Shown here piece after piece: positions 26,905 to 36,847 of a DNA stretch of 64,000 nt. Position numbers and translations under genes: made by a program. The stretch covers positions 930,001 through 994,000 of the forward strand of contig JADBXR010000002.1 of assembly GCA_020403425.1 (NCBI GenBank), in the 5' to 3' direction. How positions within the stretch are numbered: the stretch's first letter is position 1; every line of letters starts with the position of its first letter. The notes beneath the pieces are model-generated. The model searched no databases, had not been told where the DNA came from, and worked only from the letters and a program-made list of their open reading frames with translations. Origin of the DNA: Chitinophagaceae bacterium. GTDB lineage: Bacteria; Bacteroidota; Bacteroidia; Chitinophagales; Chitinophagaceae.

Positions 26905-27336
26905 CTAATTGGCTAATTTAACTGCCTGCCTGGCCAATAATTTCCATTCGCCTTTTTCTTTGACCCATACCAATAATACTTTCAGTTTAATATTGGCAGG
27001 TTTACCGCCATCGTTGGTATCGGCATGTAATGTGTGACGAACAATGGCATTTTTGTTCACCACAGAAATGGTCTGCTCAGAAAGTTCGATCTTAACAAAA
27101 TCTGATTTCCCCGAAGCAATATTCTCAACAAACGAGGCCCTGTTCTCAGCCTTTCCGCCGGAATGTCCGTAACTAAGGCTATCTGCAGTCAGACTTTCAA
27201 GAACAGCCCTGTCTTTACTGATCATTGCCAGACGGAGTTTTTCAACGGCACCCGCTACTGCTTGTTGATCCTTCGACTGTGCAATGGATGCAAAAGAAAA
27301 CAGGGTCAGTGCCCCTAGAAGATATAAGTATCTCAT
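26905..27336 (-). CDS. Exported DUF4440 / SnoaL-like protein
   Basis: A protein of about 143 residues with a signal peptide (MRYLYLLGALTLFSFASI, then AQSKD) and one NTF2/SnoaL-like cone-shaped domain of the DUF4440 type. Segments such as LTADSLSYGHSGGKAENRASF and the closing KGEWKLLARQAVKL are typical. These proteins can bind or convert small molecules, but many have no known activity. The start at 27336 gives a proper signal peptide; the longer frame does not. A LacI-type operator lies 57 bp upstream, linking it to the sugar regulon. Confidence 0.8.
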   Translation of the reverse strand: MRYLYLLGALTLFSFASIAQSKDQQAVAGAVEKLRLAMISKDRAVLESLTADSLSYGHSGGKAENRASFVENIASGKSDFVKIELSEQTISVVNKNAIVRHTLHADTNDGGKPANIKLKVLLVWVKEKGEWKLLARQAVKLAN

Positions 27337-27392
27337 ACTATTTTTTTGTGTATTAAAAATAGACCATTCGAACCAGCCACTCCGGGATAAAA

Positions 27393-27410
27393 TACGCAAA
27401 CGTTATCGTT
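27393..27410. promoter_or_regulatory. LacI-type operator upstream of the DUF4440 gene
   Basis: TACGCAAACGTTATCGTT agrees with the kdgA/kdgK palindrome at 15 of 18 positions, with the left half identical. It lies 57 bp upstream of the DUF4440 start. Confidence 0.6.
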
Positions 27411-27739
27411 CCTTACCATACGCAGCGTTAACCGCGCTGTTCGACCTTAAGTTGCGCCCTATTCGAAACAATTCATCACTGAATAGGCCAAAGCTCCGTT
27501 TACAGAGAACAAGTGCATTTTCCCATGAACAGATCGAACAGGGAATAATGTGATAAATGATCCTCTTTATACGTCTGCTAGCGGTGCTGCGTCAGTAAGG
27601 ACCGCTGTTGATCAAGCACACTACCTGGATCGGACTGGTCGCTGTTAGGAGGCAACTTTTGCAAGGCCCAAACACCAAAGATGCCTATCCAATAGCACGT
27701 CCGGATAGGCTATGGGGACAGCGAAACGAACTTTTTTTC
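27411..27739. other. Gene-free divergent gap with a small hairpin
   Basis: No convincing gene lies here. An 8-bp stem, GCCTATCC / GGATAGGC (27683-27710, 12-nt loop), has no T-run and could be a regulatory hairpin or chance. The gap separates the DUF4440 gene from the sucrose operon and is bounded on each side by LacI-type sites. Confidence 0.45.
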
Positions 27740-27766
27740 TACGCAATCGTTCCCGGTAACGTTATC
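27740..27766. promoter_or_regulatory. LacI-type operator(s) before the sucrose operon
   Basis: TACGCAATCGTTCCCGGT (27740-27757) keeps 13 of 18 positions of the operator. It runs into GGTAACGTTATC (27755-27766), a second near-palindrome with an AACGTT core. The pair is about 90-117 bp upstream of the sugar transporter start. Confidence 0.5.
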
Positions 27767-27856
27767 AGCTAAACTAATTTGACTGCAAGCCTCAACAGCC
27801 GGGTATTTTACTAATGGTTTTGCCTATTTTTAGTTGCACCTAACTAACCGCTTGCC

Positions 27857-29197
27857 ATGTCGTTATCGAAACCACGCCTGAGCTTCATGCAGATCATCAA
27901 CATGAATGTTGGATTTTTCGGGATCCAGTATAGTTTTGGACTGCAACAAAGTGCCGTAAACCCCATTTATGACTTCCTGGGCGCCAAACCCGATGAAATT
28001 CCCCTGCTGAACCTGGCCGGACCAATGACGGGCCTCCTGATCCAACCCATCATTGGCGCACTGAGCGATAAGACCTGGCACCCACGCTGGGGGCGCCGTA
28101 AACCCTATTTCTTTATCGGCGCTTTGTTCTGCAGCCTTTGCCTGTTCCTCTACCCCTTCAGCAGCACACTCTGGATGGCAGCCGGTTTACTATGGGTACT
28201 GGATGCAGCCAATAATACGGCCATGGAACCTTACCGTGCCTTTATTGCGGATAAATTGCCCGCTTCACAAATGCCTACCGGTTTTCTGACACAAAGTTTT
28301 TTCACAGGGCTGGGAATTACGCTGGCCAATGTATCACTCTTTGTTTTTCAACAGGTAGGGTTCCTGAAACAGACCCATGGGCAGATCCCTTATTGGGTAT
28401 TCGGGTCCTTTTTCCTGGGTTCACTGTGTTCCATCAGTTCCGTACTGTGGTCGATCTCTAAAACACCGGAGATCCCTCCCACGGCTGAGGAACTCGCAGC
28501 CCTGAAGGCCAACAAAAGAACTGTATTCGAACCCTTTCTCGAAATCACCCATGCCATCAAGGATATGCCAAAGGTAATGTGGCAGCTGGCGCTGGTGTAC
28601 CTGTTCCAGTGGTATGCGCTGTTCTGCTATTGGCAAAATGCATCGAAAAGTATTGCCCAGTCTGTCTGGAAGACATCCCCCTCGCAGGATCCCAAATTAT
28701 ATGAGGAAGCGGTGGGCTGGGCAGGACTGGTCAACGGCTGGTATAACGTGGTCACGTTCCTCTCAGCTTTCGGACTGGTGATGCTGGCCAAAAAATACAG
28801 CGCCAAAGCCGTACACATCAGCTGCTTGCTGATGGCCGGTGTAGGATTGCTCATTTTCCCGCATATCGAAAATAAATATGCCTTGTTTGCACCTATGACC
28901 GGTTTCGGTATTGCCTGGGCCAGTATGATGGGCGTACCGTACCTGATGGTAGTGAACAATATTCCCAAAGAAAGATACGGGGTATATATGGGCATCATCA
29001 ATATGATGATCGTGATACCTATGATCCTCCAGACCACGACCTTTGGTTTTATTCTGGAACATTTTTTGAACAATGATCCGGGTAAGGCCATCAGTTTTGG
29101 TGGTGTGTTGTTATTGATCGCCTGTGCGGCCACTTTCCTGATCAAGACCAGTAAAGTAACTGATGTAGATGTGGTGATGCCGGGGGGAGGACATTAG
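27857..29197 (+). CDS. MFS sugar transporter, SLC45-like (probable sucrose permease)
   Basis: A 446-residue, twelve-helix transporter of the glycoside/SLC45-like branch of the major facilitators. N-terminal [20 protein letters not shown] and the loop [18 protein letters not shown], with the conserved RWGRR(K/R) motif, are characteristic. Plant SUT-type and bacterial sucrose or maltose carriers share these. The gene is 99 bp before a fructokinase and is followed by an amylosucrase, so sucrose is the most likely cargo; maltose cannot be excluded. Confidence 0.85.
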   Translation: MSLSKPRLSFMQIINMNVGFFGIQYSFGLQQSAVNPIYDFLGAKPDEIPLLNLAGPMTGLLIQPIIGALSDKTWHPRWGRRKPYFFIGALFCSLCLFLYPFSSTLWMAAGLLWVLDAANNTAMEPYRAFIADKLPASQMPTGFLTQSFFTGLGITLANVSLFVFQQVGFLKQTHGQIPYWVFGSFFLGSLCSISSVLWSISKTPEIPPTAEELAALKANKRTVFEPFLEITHAIKDMPKVMWQLALVYLFQWYALFCYWQNASKSIAQSVWKTSPSQDPKLYEEAVGWAGLVNGWYNVVTFLSAFGLVMLAKKYSAKAVHISCLLMAGVGLLIFPHIENKYALFAPMTGFGIAWASMMGVPYLMVVNNIPKERYGVYMGIINMMIVIPMILQTTTFGFILEHFLNNDPGKAISFGGVLLLIACAATFLIKTSKVTDVDVVMPGGGH

Positions 29198-29237
29198 AAT
29201 GTTGAATGATGAAGGTGAATGATGAAGATTGAATGTG
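29197..29237. repeat. GAAnnnn heptad repeat
   Basis: Units GAATGTT, GAATGAT, GAAGGT, GAATGAT, GAAGATT and GAATGTG follow one another between the transporter and fructokinase genes. The same unit type recurs at 63625-63687, which makes it a dispersed repeat family. Confidence 0.65.
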
Positions 29238-29296
29238 TTGTTTATGGGAAATCCGGGATCACAATTACATAACTCATTTTTATAAGAAGACCCAAT

Positions 29297-30247
29297 ATGA
29301 AAATTCTCTGTGTCGGCGAAGCATTGATCGATATGATCTGTACGGATAAGGGCAAGTCCTTATCGGAGGGCGATCATTTTTTAAAGAAACCGGGAGGCGC
29401 CCCTACCAATGTGGCTGCAGCCATTGCCGCATTGGGGGGCAAAGTGGAACTGGCTGCCAAAGTAGGCAACGATCCTTTTGGCAAACAGCTGATCCAGGTG
29501 ATGCAGGAGTTCGGCGTCTCTACCCGCTGGATGCTGGCAGATGATAGCTATTTTACCACATTCGCTTTCGTATCACTGATGGAGGACGGGGAACGCGACT
29601 TCGTGTTCAACCGCGGGGCCGACGGACAATTGAGTCGGGAAGAAGTGGACGCCATCGATCTTGAGGATGTGTCGATCATTCATTTCGGCTCTGCCACCGG
29701 TTTCCTGCCTGGCCCGTTACAGGCGGCTTACCAGAGCCTGCTGCAGAAAGCATTACAGAGAAACATCTTTATCAGTTTTGATCCTAATTACCGTCACCTG
29801 TTGTTTCCCAACAATACGCGTAGTTTTATCGACCAATCGTGGAATTTCCTGAAAGCCTGCCATTTCTTCAAACTGAGCGATGAGGAAGCCATGCTGATCA
29901 CGGGAGCTACCACCGTAAAGGATGCCGCTACGATACTGTTGGAAAGAACATCCGCGGTATTTACCATCACACTTGGTAAAGAAGGGACCCTGTTCGGATT
30001 TCGGGGCAGCACCAGCATCATTCCAAGTATTCCCATCAAACCCGTGGACACCACGGGTGCAGGCGATGCGTTCGTAGGGGCCGTCTTGTACCAGTTATGT
30101 AACAGATCGCTTGATGCCATCAAAAACCTTACCGCTGACGACTGGAGCCAGATCATCGGCAACGGTAATAAGGCCGGTGCCCGCACCTGCGAATACATGG
30201 GCGCCATGGAAGCATTCAAACATTTGAACAACCAGATCTTTCAATAA
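29297..30247 (+). CDS. Fructokinase (PfkB family)
   Basis: A 316-residue PfkB kinase predicted to phosphorylate fructose. MKILCVGEALIDMI at the start and KKPGGAPTNVAAAIAALGG are the fructokinase-type N-terminal motifs. VDTTGAGDAFVGAVLY holds the anion hole and catalytic aspartate. It lies between the sugar transporter and the amylosucrase, which releases fructose from sucrose, so the specificity is supported by context. Confidence 0.9.
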   Translation: MKILCVGEALIDMICTDKGKSLSEGDHFLKKPGGAPTNVAAAIAALGGKVELAAKVGNDPFGKQLIQVMQEFGVSTRWMLADDSYFTTFAFVSLMEDGERDFVFNRGADGQLSREEVDAIDLEDVSIIHFGSATGFLPGPLQAAYQSLLQKALQRNIFISFDPNYRHLLFPNNTRSFIDQSWNFLKACHFFKLSDEEAMLITGATTVKDAATILLERTSAVFTITLGKEGTLFGFRGSTSIIPSIPIKPVDTTGAGDAFVGAVLYQLCNRSLDAIKNLTADDWSQIIGNGNKAGARTCEYMGAMEAFKHLNNQIFQ

Positions 30248-30258
30248 AAAATCTCAGC

Positions 30259-32208
30259 GTGTACCAATATTCATTGCATAACAGAATCAACCAGGCCTGC
30301 GAAAAGAATCAACTGTCCACAGGCGATAAGGACCAGTTATTCTATGCAAGACTGATCGCCAATACCGCCGCCATCCACAGCCTGTATTCGGAACTATATG
30401 GCCATCATCCCAATGGGGAGGCGGGATTTGAGGAACTGGTACAGACACTCATCCAGGCACACCGGCAGAGAACCCCCAAGTTGCGTCAGAAAGACAATAC
30501 AAAAGAAAAAAAAGGCAACTGGTTCCTGAGCAACGAGATCAACGGTATGAGTTTATACGTTGACCGTTTTTGCGGTCGACTGGCCGACCTTCCTTCCAAA
30601 CTACCTTATCTCAAAGATCTTGGGATCAACTTCCTGCACCTGATGCCTGTATTCCAGAGCCCGGAAGGAGAAAGCGATGGCGGTTATGCTGTTTCGGATT
30701 TCAGAAAAGTGGACGAACGTTTTGGCACACTGGATGACCTGCAGAAACTGCAACTGAGAATGCAGCAGGAAGAGATGTACCTGATGATCGATATCGTACT
30801 GAACCATACCTCATACCACCATGAATGGGCTCAAAAGGCCAAAGCCGGCGACCCTGTATACCAGGATTATTTTTACATGTACGATGACCGTACCCTGCCA
30901 GACCAGTTCGACAGCACCATGCCGGAGATCTTCCCCGAAAGTTCACCCGGTAGTTTCACATATGTGAAAGAGTGTAACAAATGGGTGATGACCGTTTTCC
31001 ATCATTACCAGTGGGACCTGAACTATACCAATCCTGCGGTGTTCAATGCCATGTTAGATAACATCCTGTTTTATGCCAATCTCGGTGTGGACATACTGCG
31101 TATTGATGCGCCAGCATTCATCTGGAAACAACTGGGCACCACTTGCCAGAACCTGCCACAGGCACATATGCTGTTACAGCTGATCAGGCAATGTGTACAA
31201 GTAGCCGCACCCGGCATGGCTTTGCTGGGTGAAGCGATCGTAGCACCCAAAGAGATCATGAAATATTTCGGCACCGGTCTCTACTACGGAAAAGAATGTG
31301 AGGTAGCTTATAACGCCACACAAATGGCCCTGCAATGGGATGCACTGGCAACAGGAGATACGCGTGTCATGCTGGCTGCACAGCACGACCTGTTGCAGAA
31401 ACCCTTTGGCTGCACCTGGCTCACCTATACGCGATGCCATGATGACATCGGCCTGGGTTATGAAGATGCTTCCATCATAGCGGCAGGTTTCAACGCTTAT
31501 GGGCATCGGAAATTTCTAAAAGATTATTATTCCGGTACACATCCCGGTTCCCCAGCAAGCGGGGCCCTATTCTCGGTGAACCCGAAAACACAGGATGCCC
31601 GTATCAGTGGCTCACTGGCTTCGCTTTGCGGACTGGAAAGGGCCATGGAAGCCTATGATGAGAACGAGATAGAAATGTCTGTACGCAAGATCCTTCTGAT
31701 GCAGGCGCAGACCTTTTTCATCGGCGGCATTCCCATGCTGTTCTACGGAGATGAAGTGGGATACACGAATGATTACAGTTACCTGAACGATCCAGGCAAA
31801 AGTTATGATAACCGCTGGATGCACCGGCCCATCATCAACTGGGAAAAAAATGCCAGGGCCAAAGAAAGCGGCACACTGGAACAGAAGATCTTCAGCGCCA
31901 CCCAACGCCTGTTGCAGATACGAAAAAGTTTACCGGTGATCGCTGACAAAAAGAACCTGACCTGGTTGACCCCACACAATATCCATGTAGCCGGATTTCT
32001 CAGGCAAGACCAGGAGAAAAGGCTGTATTGTCTTTTCAATTACGCATCCCGTGCTTCTTATCTTACCTGGTACGCGTTCAAAGAACATGGCAATGCCCCC
32101 AAGCGTCTGTACGATCACTGGAACGATAAAAAACTGACCGTAGGATCCGATTACGAATACCTGGTGATAGACCCCTATAGCTTTTGTATACTTGAAGTGA
32201 TAGAATGA
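30259..32208 (+). CDS. Amylosucrase (GH13)
   Basis: A 649-residue glucansucrase that moves glucose from sucrose to an alpha-1,4-glucan and frees fructose. The nucleophile D283 (LRIDAPAF), acid/base E325 (LLGEAIV) and transition-state D395 (TRCHDDIG) are all present and lie close to the 286/328/393 I recall for the Neisseria polysaccharea enzyme. The N-terminal helical domain expected of amylosucrase is also there. No signal peptide is seen, so it acts in the cytoplasm on imported sucrose. The start is GTG, 11 bp after the fructokinase stop; no in-frame ATG is better. Sucrose hydrolase or phosphorylase is a less likely reading. Confidence 0.9.
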   Translation: MYQYSLHNRINQACEKNQLSTGDKDQLFYARLIANTAAIHSLYSELYGHHPNGEAGFEELVQTLIQAHRQRTPKLRQKDNTKEKKGNWFLSNEINGMSLYVDRFCGRLADLPSKLPYLKDLGINFLHLMPVFQSPEGESDGGYAVSDFRKVDERFGTLDDLQKLQLRMQQEEMYLMIDIVLNHTSYHHEWAQKAKAGDPVYQDYFYMYDDRTLPDQFDSTMPEIFPESSPGSFTYVKECNKWVMTVFHHYQWDLNYTNPAVFNAMLDNILFYANLGVDILRIDAPAFIWKQLGTTCQNLPQAHMLLQLIRQCVQVAAPGMALLGEAIVAPKEIMKYFGTGLYYGKECEVAYNATQMALQWDALATGDTRVMLAAQHDLLQKPFGCTWLTYTRCHDDIGLGYEDASIIAAGFNAYGHRKFLKDYYSGTHPGSPASGALFSVNPKTQDARISGSLASLCGLERAMEAYDENEIEMSVRKILLMQAQTFFIGGIPMLFYGDEVGYTNDYSYLNDPGKSYDNRWMHRPIINWEKNARAKESGTLEQKIFSATQRLLQIRKSLPVIADKKNLTWLTPHNIHVAGFLRQDQEKRLYCLFNYASRASYLTWYAFKEHGNAPKRLYDHWNDKKLTVGSDYEYLVIDPYSFCILEVIE

Positions 32209-32502
32209 GAAAACGGCCTGTCATGGATAGCAAAACACATACATGATCCTTCTCTACATTTTATAACATATTTGGCCAATCTGCAAATCATGCTCTTTTC
32301 TACACACATGATATAGAAGAGGATAAGAGGAACCGATCCTTTCCGCATACAAAACCAACCATGTGTGACAATCATTTGTATGGGTTATAGGATTTATGAT
32401 CAGGCTTCAGTATTTTGAGACAGTAAACCAGGTGTTCAATGACAATTTGGACCAGTGTTCATCTATTATAGCATTTGTCAATACCAGACTTAGCATCAAC
32501 TC
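32209..32502. other. AT-rich gap before the ClC gene
   Basis: I see no gene here. The sequence is AT-richer by eye than the surrounding genes, like the ClC gene that follows, which suggests both arrived together. Confidence 0.4.
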
Positions 32503-33891
32503 GTGAAAAACCCGTTTAATGTAAAGATGAATTTCTTAGCGCCAATAAGGAAAATAGTAAAGTCTAAGTTTGACTTAATAAGAAATGAACATCTCAAAAA
32601 GAACCTGCTCAATGCTCTCCCATTCTGGACCGGGGCTTTCATATCCGGCGCATTTGCCGTATTATATGCAAAACTATTTTCCTGGGCAGAACAGGGAACT
32701 CATATCATTTATGCAAAATCTCATTGGGCTTTTTTCATCATTACCCCGATGTGTTTTGTAATAGCCTGGTGGATTGTTTCAAAATATGCACCCTATGCAA
32801 GAGGTAGCGGCATACCCCAGGTAAGTGCCGCAATTGAGTTAACAAAACCCAAAGACAGCTACAAGATAAATATACTGCTCAGTCTGAGAATCATTTTCAT
32901 AAAGATCCTGTCAAGTCTGATCATGGTTTTCGGTGGCGGAGCTATCGGAAGAGAGGGCCCTACTATTCAGATCTCTGCTTCCATCTTTAAAAAAATAAAT
33001 GACTTGCTGCCTGCCTGGTATCCTAAGATCTCCAAACGAAACATGCTGGTTACCGGAGCAGCATCCGGACTAGCCGCAGCTTTCAATACACCGTTAGGCG
33101 GGATTGTTTTTGCGATTGAGGAGTTGACCAAAATGCATTTCAGCTTTTTTAAATCGGCATTACTTACCGGTGTTATCATTGCAGGTCTCACTGCCCTGAA
33201 CTTTTCAGGCCCTTACCTCTATTTAGGCTATCCCGCATTAGAAGGGATTTCCACCTGGATCATACTATGCATCATCCCCATCGCTATCATCACAGGACTT
33301 GCAGGCAGTTTTATGGGAACCTTAATCCTATTCATTTTCAAATTGAAGAAAGGGTTAAAAAGTATGTTTCAGAAAGGGACCTATGTAGCGATCTGCGGAT
33401 TACTCATTGCCCTAATCGCCGTTTTCATAGATACACATACTTTTGGTTCAGGCAAAGAAATAATGAACACCACTTTATTTTCAAACCAAAAACAGGTGGA
33501 ATGGTATTTGCCGATCCTAAGAATGCTAGGGCCGATATTGTCATTTTCAACAGGGGCATCTGGCGGTATTTTTGCCCCGTCACTTAGTGCAGGCGCAAGT
33601 ATAGGTGCACTGCTTTCCGGATGGTTTCATTTATCACCTACAGAGACCAACCTGTTAATTTTATGCGGCATGACAGGTTTTTTGACCAGTATTACACGAA
33701 GCCCATTTACATCATCGATTCTTGTCCTGGAAATGACGAATAGCCATAACATTATTTTTTATATCATGTTAACTGCATTGTTCGCAAATCTAGTTGCCAC
33801 ATTAGTGAGCAAACATTCCTTTTATGATCATTTAAAGGATCAGTATATCAGAGAGATACATGCTAGCGAACCATCCAAAAAAGAAGAATAA
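32503..33891 (+). CDS. ClC family chloride transporter
   Basis: A 462-residue ClC protein. The three ion-path motifs are present: GSGIPQV (residues 101-107), GREGP (149-153, with gating glutamate E151) and GASGGIFAP. An AIEEL motif matches the region of the internal proton glutamate, so it is more likely an H+/Cl- exchanger than a channel. There is no CBS domain. The GTG at 32503 is taken as start; an ATG at 32527 is possible. By eye its GC content and codon use (many TTA, ATA, AAA) are lower than those of its neighbours. It stands alone, so recent transfer is plausible. Confidence 0.9.
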   Translation: MKNPFNVKMNFLAPIRKIVKSKFDLIRNEHLKKNLLNALPFWTGAFISGAFAVLYAKLFSWAEQGTHIIYAKSHWAFFIITPMCFVIAWWIVSKYAPYARGSGIPQVSAAIELTKPKDSYKINILLSLRIIFIKILSSLIMVFGGGAIGREGPTIQISASIFKKINDLLPAWYPKISKRNMLVTGAASGLAAAFNTPLGGIVFAIEELTKMHFSFFKSALLTGVIIAGLTALNFSGPYLYLGYPALEGISTWIILCIIPIAIITGLAGSFMGTLILFIFKLKKGLKSMFQKGTYVAICGLLIALIAVFIDTHTFGSGKEIMNTTLFSNQKQVEWYLPILRMLGPILSFSTGASGGIFAPSLSAGASIGALLSGWFHLSPTETNLLILCGMTGFLTSITRSPFTSSILVLEMTNSHNIIFYIMLTALFANLVATLVSKHSFYDHLKDQYIREIHASEPSKKEE

Positions 33892-33970
33892 CATAAAGCA
33901 TTCTTAGCATCAGCCCTCATTCAGAATCATTGCATACCGCCACCAATAAAATCAGGTCAAATTCACTACT

Positions 33971-35665
33971 TTACAAATAAGGTGCCATGAAACCCAGCTG
34001 TTTCATCCCTCTTTTTATCTCAGGGCAACCTGTCAGTAAATTCCAGACCAGCTGGCTCCGATAGTTCTCGATCATGATGATCTGCGGACCCTGATCTATG
34101 GCCAGGAAAGAGTCGGCATACCATAGATTTTGTAAGCTGAAAGCATCTGTAAACCCATAGTTGCGAAATAGTTTGTCTCCCAGTGTATAATAAAAGAATT
34201 TCAGGGCCCGCATACTTTCCTCCGGCGTATACGGAAAAGACGACAGGGCCGCCGTAGGTGAGATCACGCCAATATCGTTATTGGGATGATTCGCCGCATA
34301 ACCATTTGGAATATCACTCGCGGTAAGTCCCCAGCAGGCATTGCTGTAACCGTAATATGTTTTGGGATTATTCACACAATACGTATAGTTGATCCTGGTA
34401 TGATTCACCACCTGTGTCTGATAGTTGGCATAGGCATCACTCAAACCGTTTGGATTGATACCCAGGAAGGAATAGTGAGCCAGGAACAGCGGACCTCCCG
34501 TGGCAGGCCCCAGTGGTAAAGGATAATTCCAGTAACTGGTCCCATTGATCATGGCGCCATTACGGGCAAAACCATTGTGGTATACGGAAGCCGGAATAGA
34601 ATCCGTATTGGCAGAAGCTGCCAGTATATACGTGATCAGGGCCTCGTTCCAACCCTGGATCTTCAGGTTCATCTCCCAGTTGTATTTGGGGCTCCAGTGC
34701 CAGTACAATACATTCTGTCCGCCCTGCCTGAACCAGTTCCACTCCACTGCGTTCCACAATGTATTGATGTCTGCCCTTAGCGTCGCTTCAGCTGCATCGG
34801 CCCCATCGAAATATTGCCGGGCAGTAAGCAGTCCCGCCATTAAAAAAGAGGTCTCTACGAGATCGGCTCCGTCATCCTTCTGGCTGAAAGGGATCACCGT
34901 ACCATCCGTTCCATTGAGCCAGTGCGGAAAGACCCCATGAAATCTCTGGGCCTTGGTTTTTAAGAACGATACGATGGTCTGCATCCTGGCCAGCCCCTGT
35001 GCACGGGTAATGAAGTTCCGGTTCACTGCCACCGGGATGGACATGATACCAAATCCCGAGCCACCTGTTGTAACGGTTTCTGCATTACCGTTCGAGCGCT
35101 CCCTTGCCAGCCCACTGACAGGATGTGCATAATCCCAGAAATAGGCGAAACTCTTTTTCTGTACGAGGTCCAGCAATTCACTGTCACTGATCCGGGGAAA
35201 CTTATCAGTAGAATCGATCTGTGTGATCAATGGGGTATTTAGTGTTGCGGAAAGTTTTGCTTTCTGTGTCGACATCAAACCAGTACTGGCATTGATGAAA
35301 TAACGGGTCAATCCTTTCAACGGAGTGGCGGGTGTTATCACCAGGGTACTATCGCTCCGTTCGTAACTCATATTGGCAGCTACCACGGTTCCGGTACTCT
35401 CAGTTACCGAGACCGAAGTGGCAACCGTAGTTCTGTCAACCGGTGCAGTAAACTGTAATCTGATCACCACCGATGGCCGAACGCCATAATTGATCGAAGT
35501 ACCGGAAGCGGTCAGATCATTGAGCTGCACCTTATCGATACTGAAACTGGCCGGCGTTACAACAGGAGGTTGTGCATTTCCGGAGGAAGATTGTTTACTG
35601 CAGGCAAAGAACAGGCCACAAGTCAATAAACTGAGAAACACCGATTGTCTGTTACACTGAATCAT
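33971..35665 (-). CDS. GH144-type glucoamylase-family lipoprotein
   Basis: A lipoprotein of about 564 residues. The signal peptide MIQCNRQSVFLSLLTCG ends in the lipobox FFACSK. An Ig-like domain follows at about residues 35-150 (VVIRLQFTAPVDRTTV). The ~400-residue C-terminal part is the glucoamylase-like (alpha/alpha)6 domain, with KSFAYFWDYAHPVSGLARER and the closing WFADSF-like WYADSFLAIDQGP. This is the GH144 family, whose founding member is a Chitinophaga endo-beta-1,2-glucanase. It lies 95 bp after a lacI gene on the same strand. Sophorose-type beta-1,2-glucan is the best-supported substrate, though other glucans are possible. Confidence 0.85.
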   Translation of the reverse strand: MIQCNRQSVFLSLLTCGLFFACSKQSSSGNAQPPVVTPASFSIDKVQLNDLTASGTSINYGVRPSVVIRLQFTAPVDRTTVATSVSVTESTGTVVAANMSYERSDSTLVITPATPLKGLTRYFINASTGLMSTQKAKLSATLNTPLITQIDSTDKFPRISDSELLDLVQKKSFAYFWDYAHPVSGLARERSNGNAETVTTGGSGFGIMSIPVAVNRNFITRAQGLARMQTIVSFLKTKAQRFHGVFPHWLNGTDGTVIPFSQKDDGADLVETSFLMAGLLTARQYFDGADAAEATLRADINTLWNAVEWNWFRQGGQNVLYWHWSPKYNWEMNLKIQGWNEALITYILAASANTDSIPASVYHNGFARNGAMINGTSYWNYPLPLGPATGGPLFLAHYSFLGINPNGLSDAYANYQTQVVNHTRINYTYCVNNPKTYYGYSNACWGLTASDIPNGYAANHPNNDIGVISPTAALSSFPYTPEESMRALKFFYYTLGDKLFRNYGFTDAFSLQNLWYADSFLAIDQGPQIIMIENYRSQLVWNLLTGCPEIKRGMKQLGFMAPYL

Positions 35666-35760
35666 AAGAGAAAGATATACCAAGCCGGCATTCTTTGCAA
35701 AAGCTTGTTTAAAATAACCCTGCTGCCGTTCTCGGTCCGGTCTGCCAAAGCCACCAGTCA

Positions 35761-36756
35761 CTAGATAGATCCGCCCATCACCAGATCTGATGTCACAAAT
35801 ACCTCTTCCACCGTTTCTGTGCCCTGTAACCTGTTGAGCATCTGCTCAAAGGCTTTTTTACCCAGCTTGTAACCACTGGTCTCTACATGCGTAATTTTAG
35901 GATCATACACAGTTGGCAGTAACCCGTTACTGATGCTGATCACCGCAATATCTTCCGGCACCCTTAGCCTGGATGCATGGATCGCGGACATGACCCCTAT
36001 CAGTATCAGGTCGCCCATACAAAAAATAGCATCGGGCCTATCTGCCTTGTCTAAGAAAGACAGCGTCACTTCGCGGGCCGGCGCCGACTGTTCAGGAAAT
36101 GCATAGGTGATCCTGGTATCGGGGGCCTGGCTGGAGAAAGTTTCCCTGAACGCATCCAGCCTTTTGCGTGTGATGCTCAGATGGGGGTGCCCGAACAATG
36201 CCAACACGTTCTTCTTCTTTCTATCGATGATGGTCTCTGCAGCGATCCTGGCGGTTGCCGCATCTTCAAAACATACTTTATTGCACACATCATTCACCGG
36301 TACACGATCAAAGAACACCAGCGGGATCTGCAGTTCGTTGAATTTCTGAAAAGGCGCAATGTCTTCGGTGGCAATTGAAATGGATGCAAACAGACCCGCC
36401 ACCCTGTTCTTACGGAAGAGGTTCAGGTTATTTTTCTCGAGAGTAAGGTCATCCCTCGACTGCATGATCAATACCGAATAGTCATGCGCCCTCGCATCTT
36501 CTTCCACAGCTGCAATAAAAGAGTCGTAAAAAAAATTATTGATCGTAGGTACCAGAATGCCCAGCACATTGTTATGCCTGGTACGCAACTGAACAGCCAG
36601 GCTGTTAGGCTCGTATTCCATGGCAGTAGCCAGTGCCCGAACACGTTCTTTGGTCTTTTCAGCGATATCCGGGTGGTCCTTTAACGCACGCGACACCGTA
36701 GAGATACTCAACCCCAGTGCTTCGGATAATTTTTTAAGCGTGCTTGGTTCTACCAT
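35761..36756 (-). CDS. LacI family transcriptional regulator
   Basis: A 331-residue repressor. The N-terminal helix-turn-helix reads LKKLSEALGLSISTVSRAL, followed by the hinge region NSLAVQLRTR and a periplasmic-binding-protein-like effector domain. It is a clear paralogue of the LacI at 57518-58513, of the same length. It precedes the GH144 gene and is preceded by an operator-like site 45 bp from its start, so self-control is likely. The effector is unknown. Confidence 0.92.
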   Translation of the reverse strand: MVEPSTLKKLSEALGLSISTVSRALKDHPDIAEKTKERVRALATAMEYEPNSLAVQLRTRHNNVLGILVPTINNFFYDSFIAAVEEDARAHDYSVLIMQSRDDLTLEKNNLNLFRKNRVAGLFASISIATEDIAPFQKFNELQIPLVFFDRVPVNDVCNKVCFEDAATARIAAETIIDRKKKNVLALFGHPHLSITRKRLDAFRETFSSQAPDTRITYAFPEQSAPAREVTLSFLDKADRPDAIFCMGDLILIGVMSAIHASRLRVPEDIAVISISNGLLPTVYDPKITHVETSGYKLGKKAFEQMLNRLQGTETVEEVFVTSDLVMGGSI

Positions 36757-36801
36757 AACTGTTCGTCTTCCCCATGGGTTTATTGTGGTAAGATACTGTA
36801 T

Positions 36802-36819
36802 TACGCAAATGGTTCCCGA
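36802..36819. promoter_or_regulatory. LacI-type operator upstream of lacI
   Basis: TACGCAAATGGTTCCCGA keeps the left half of the operator (TACGCAAA) and 13 of 18 positions overall. Its right half resembles that of the 27740 site (GTTCCCG). It lies 45 bp upstream of the lacI start, in a position suited to autorepression. Confidence 0.45.
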
Positions 36820-36847
36820 GCTTTTACAGCAGCGGAAAACTAGAAAA

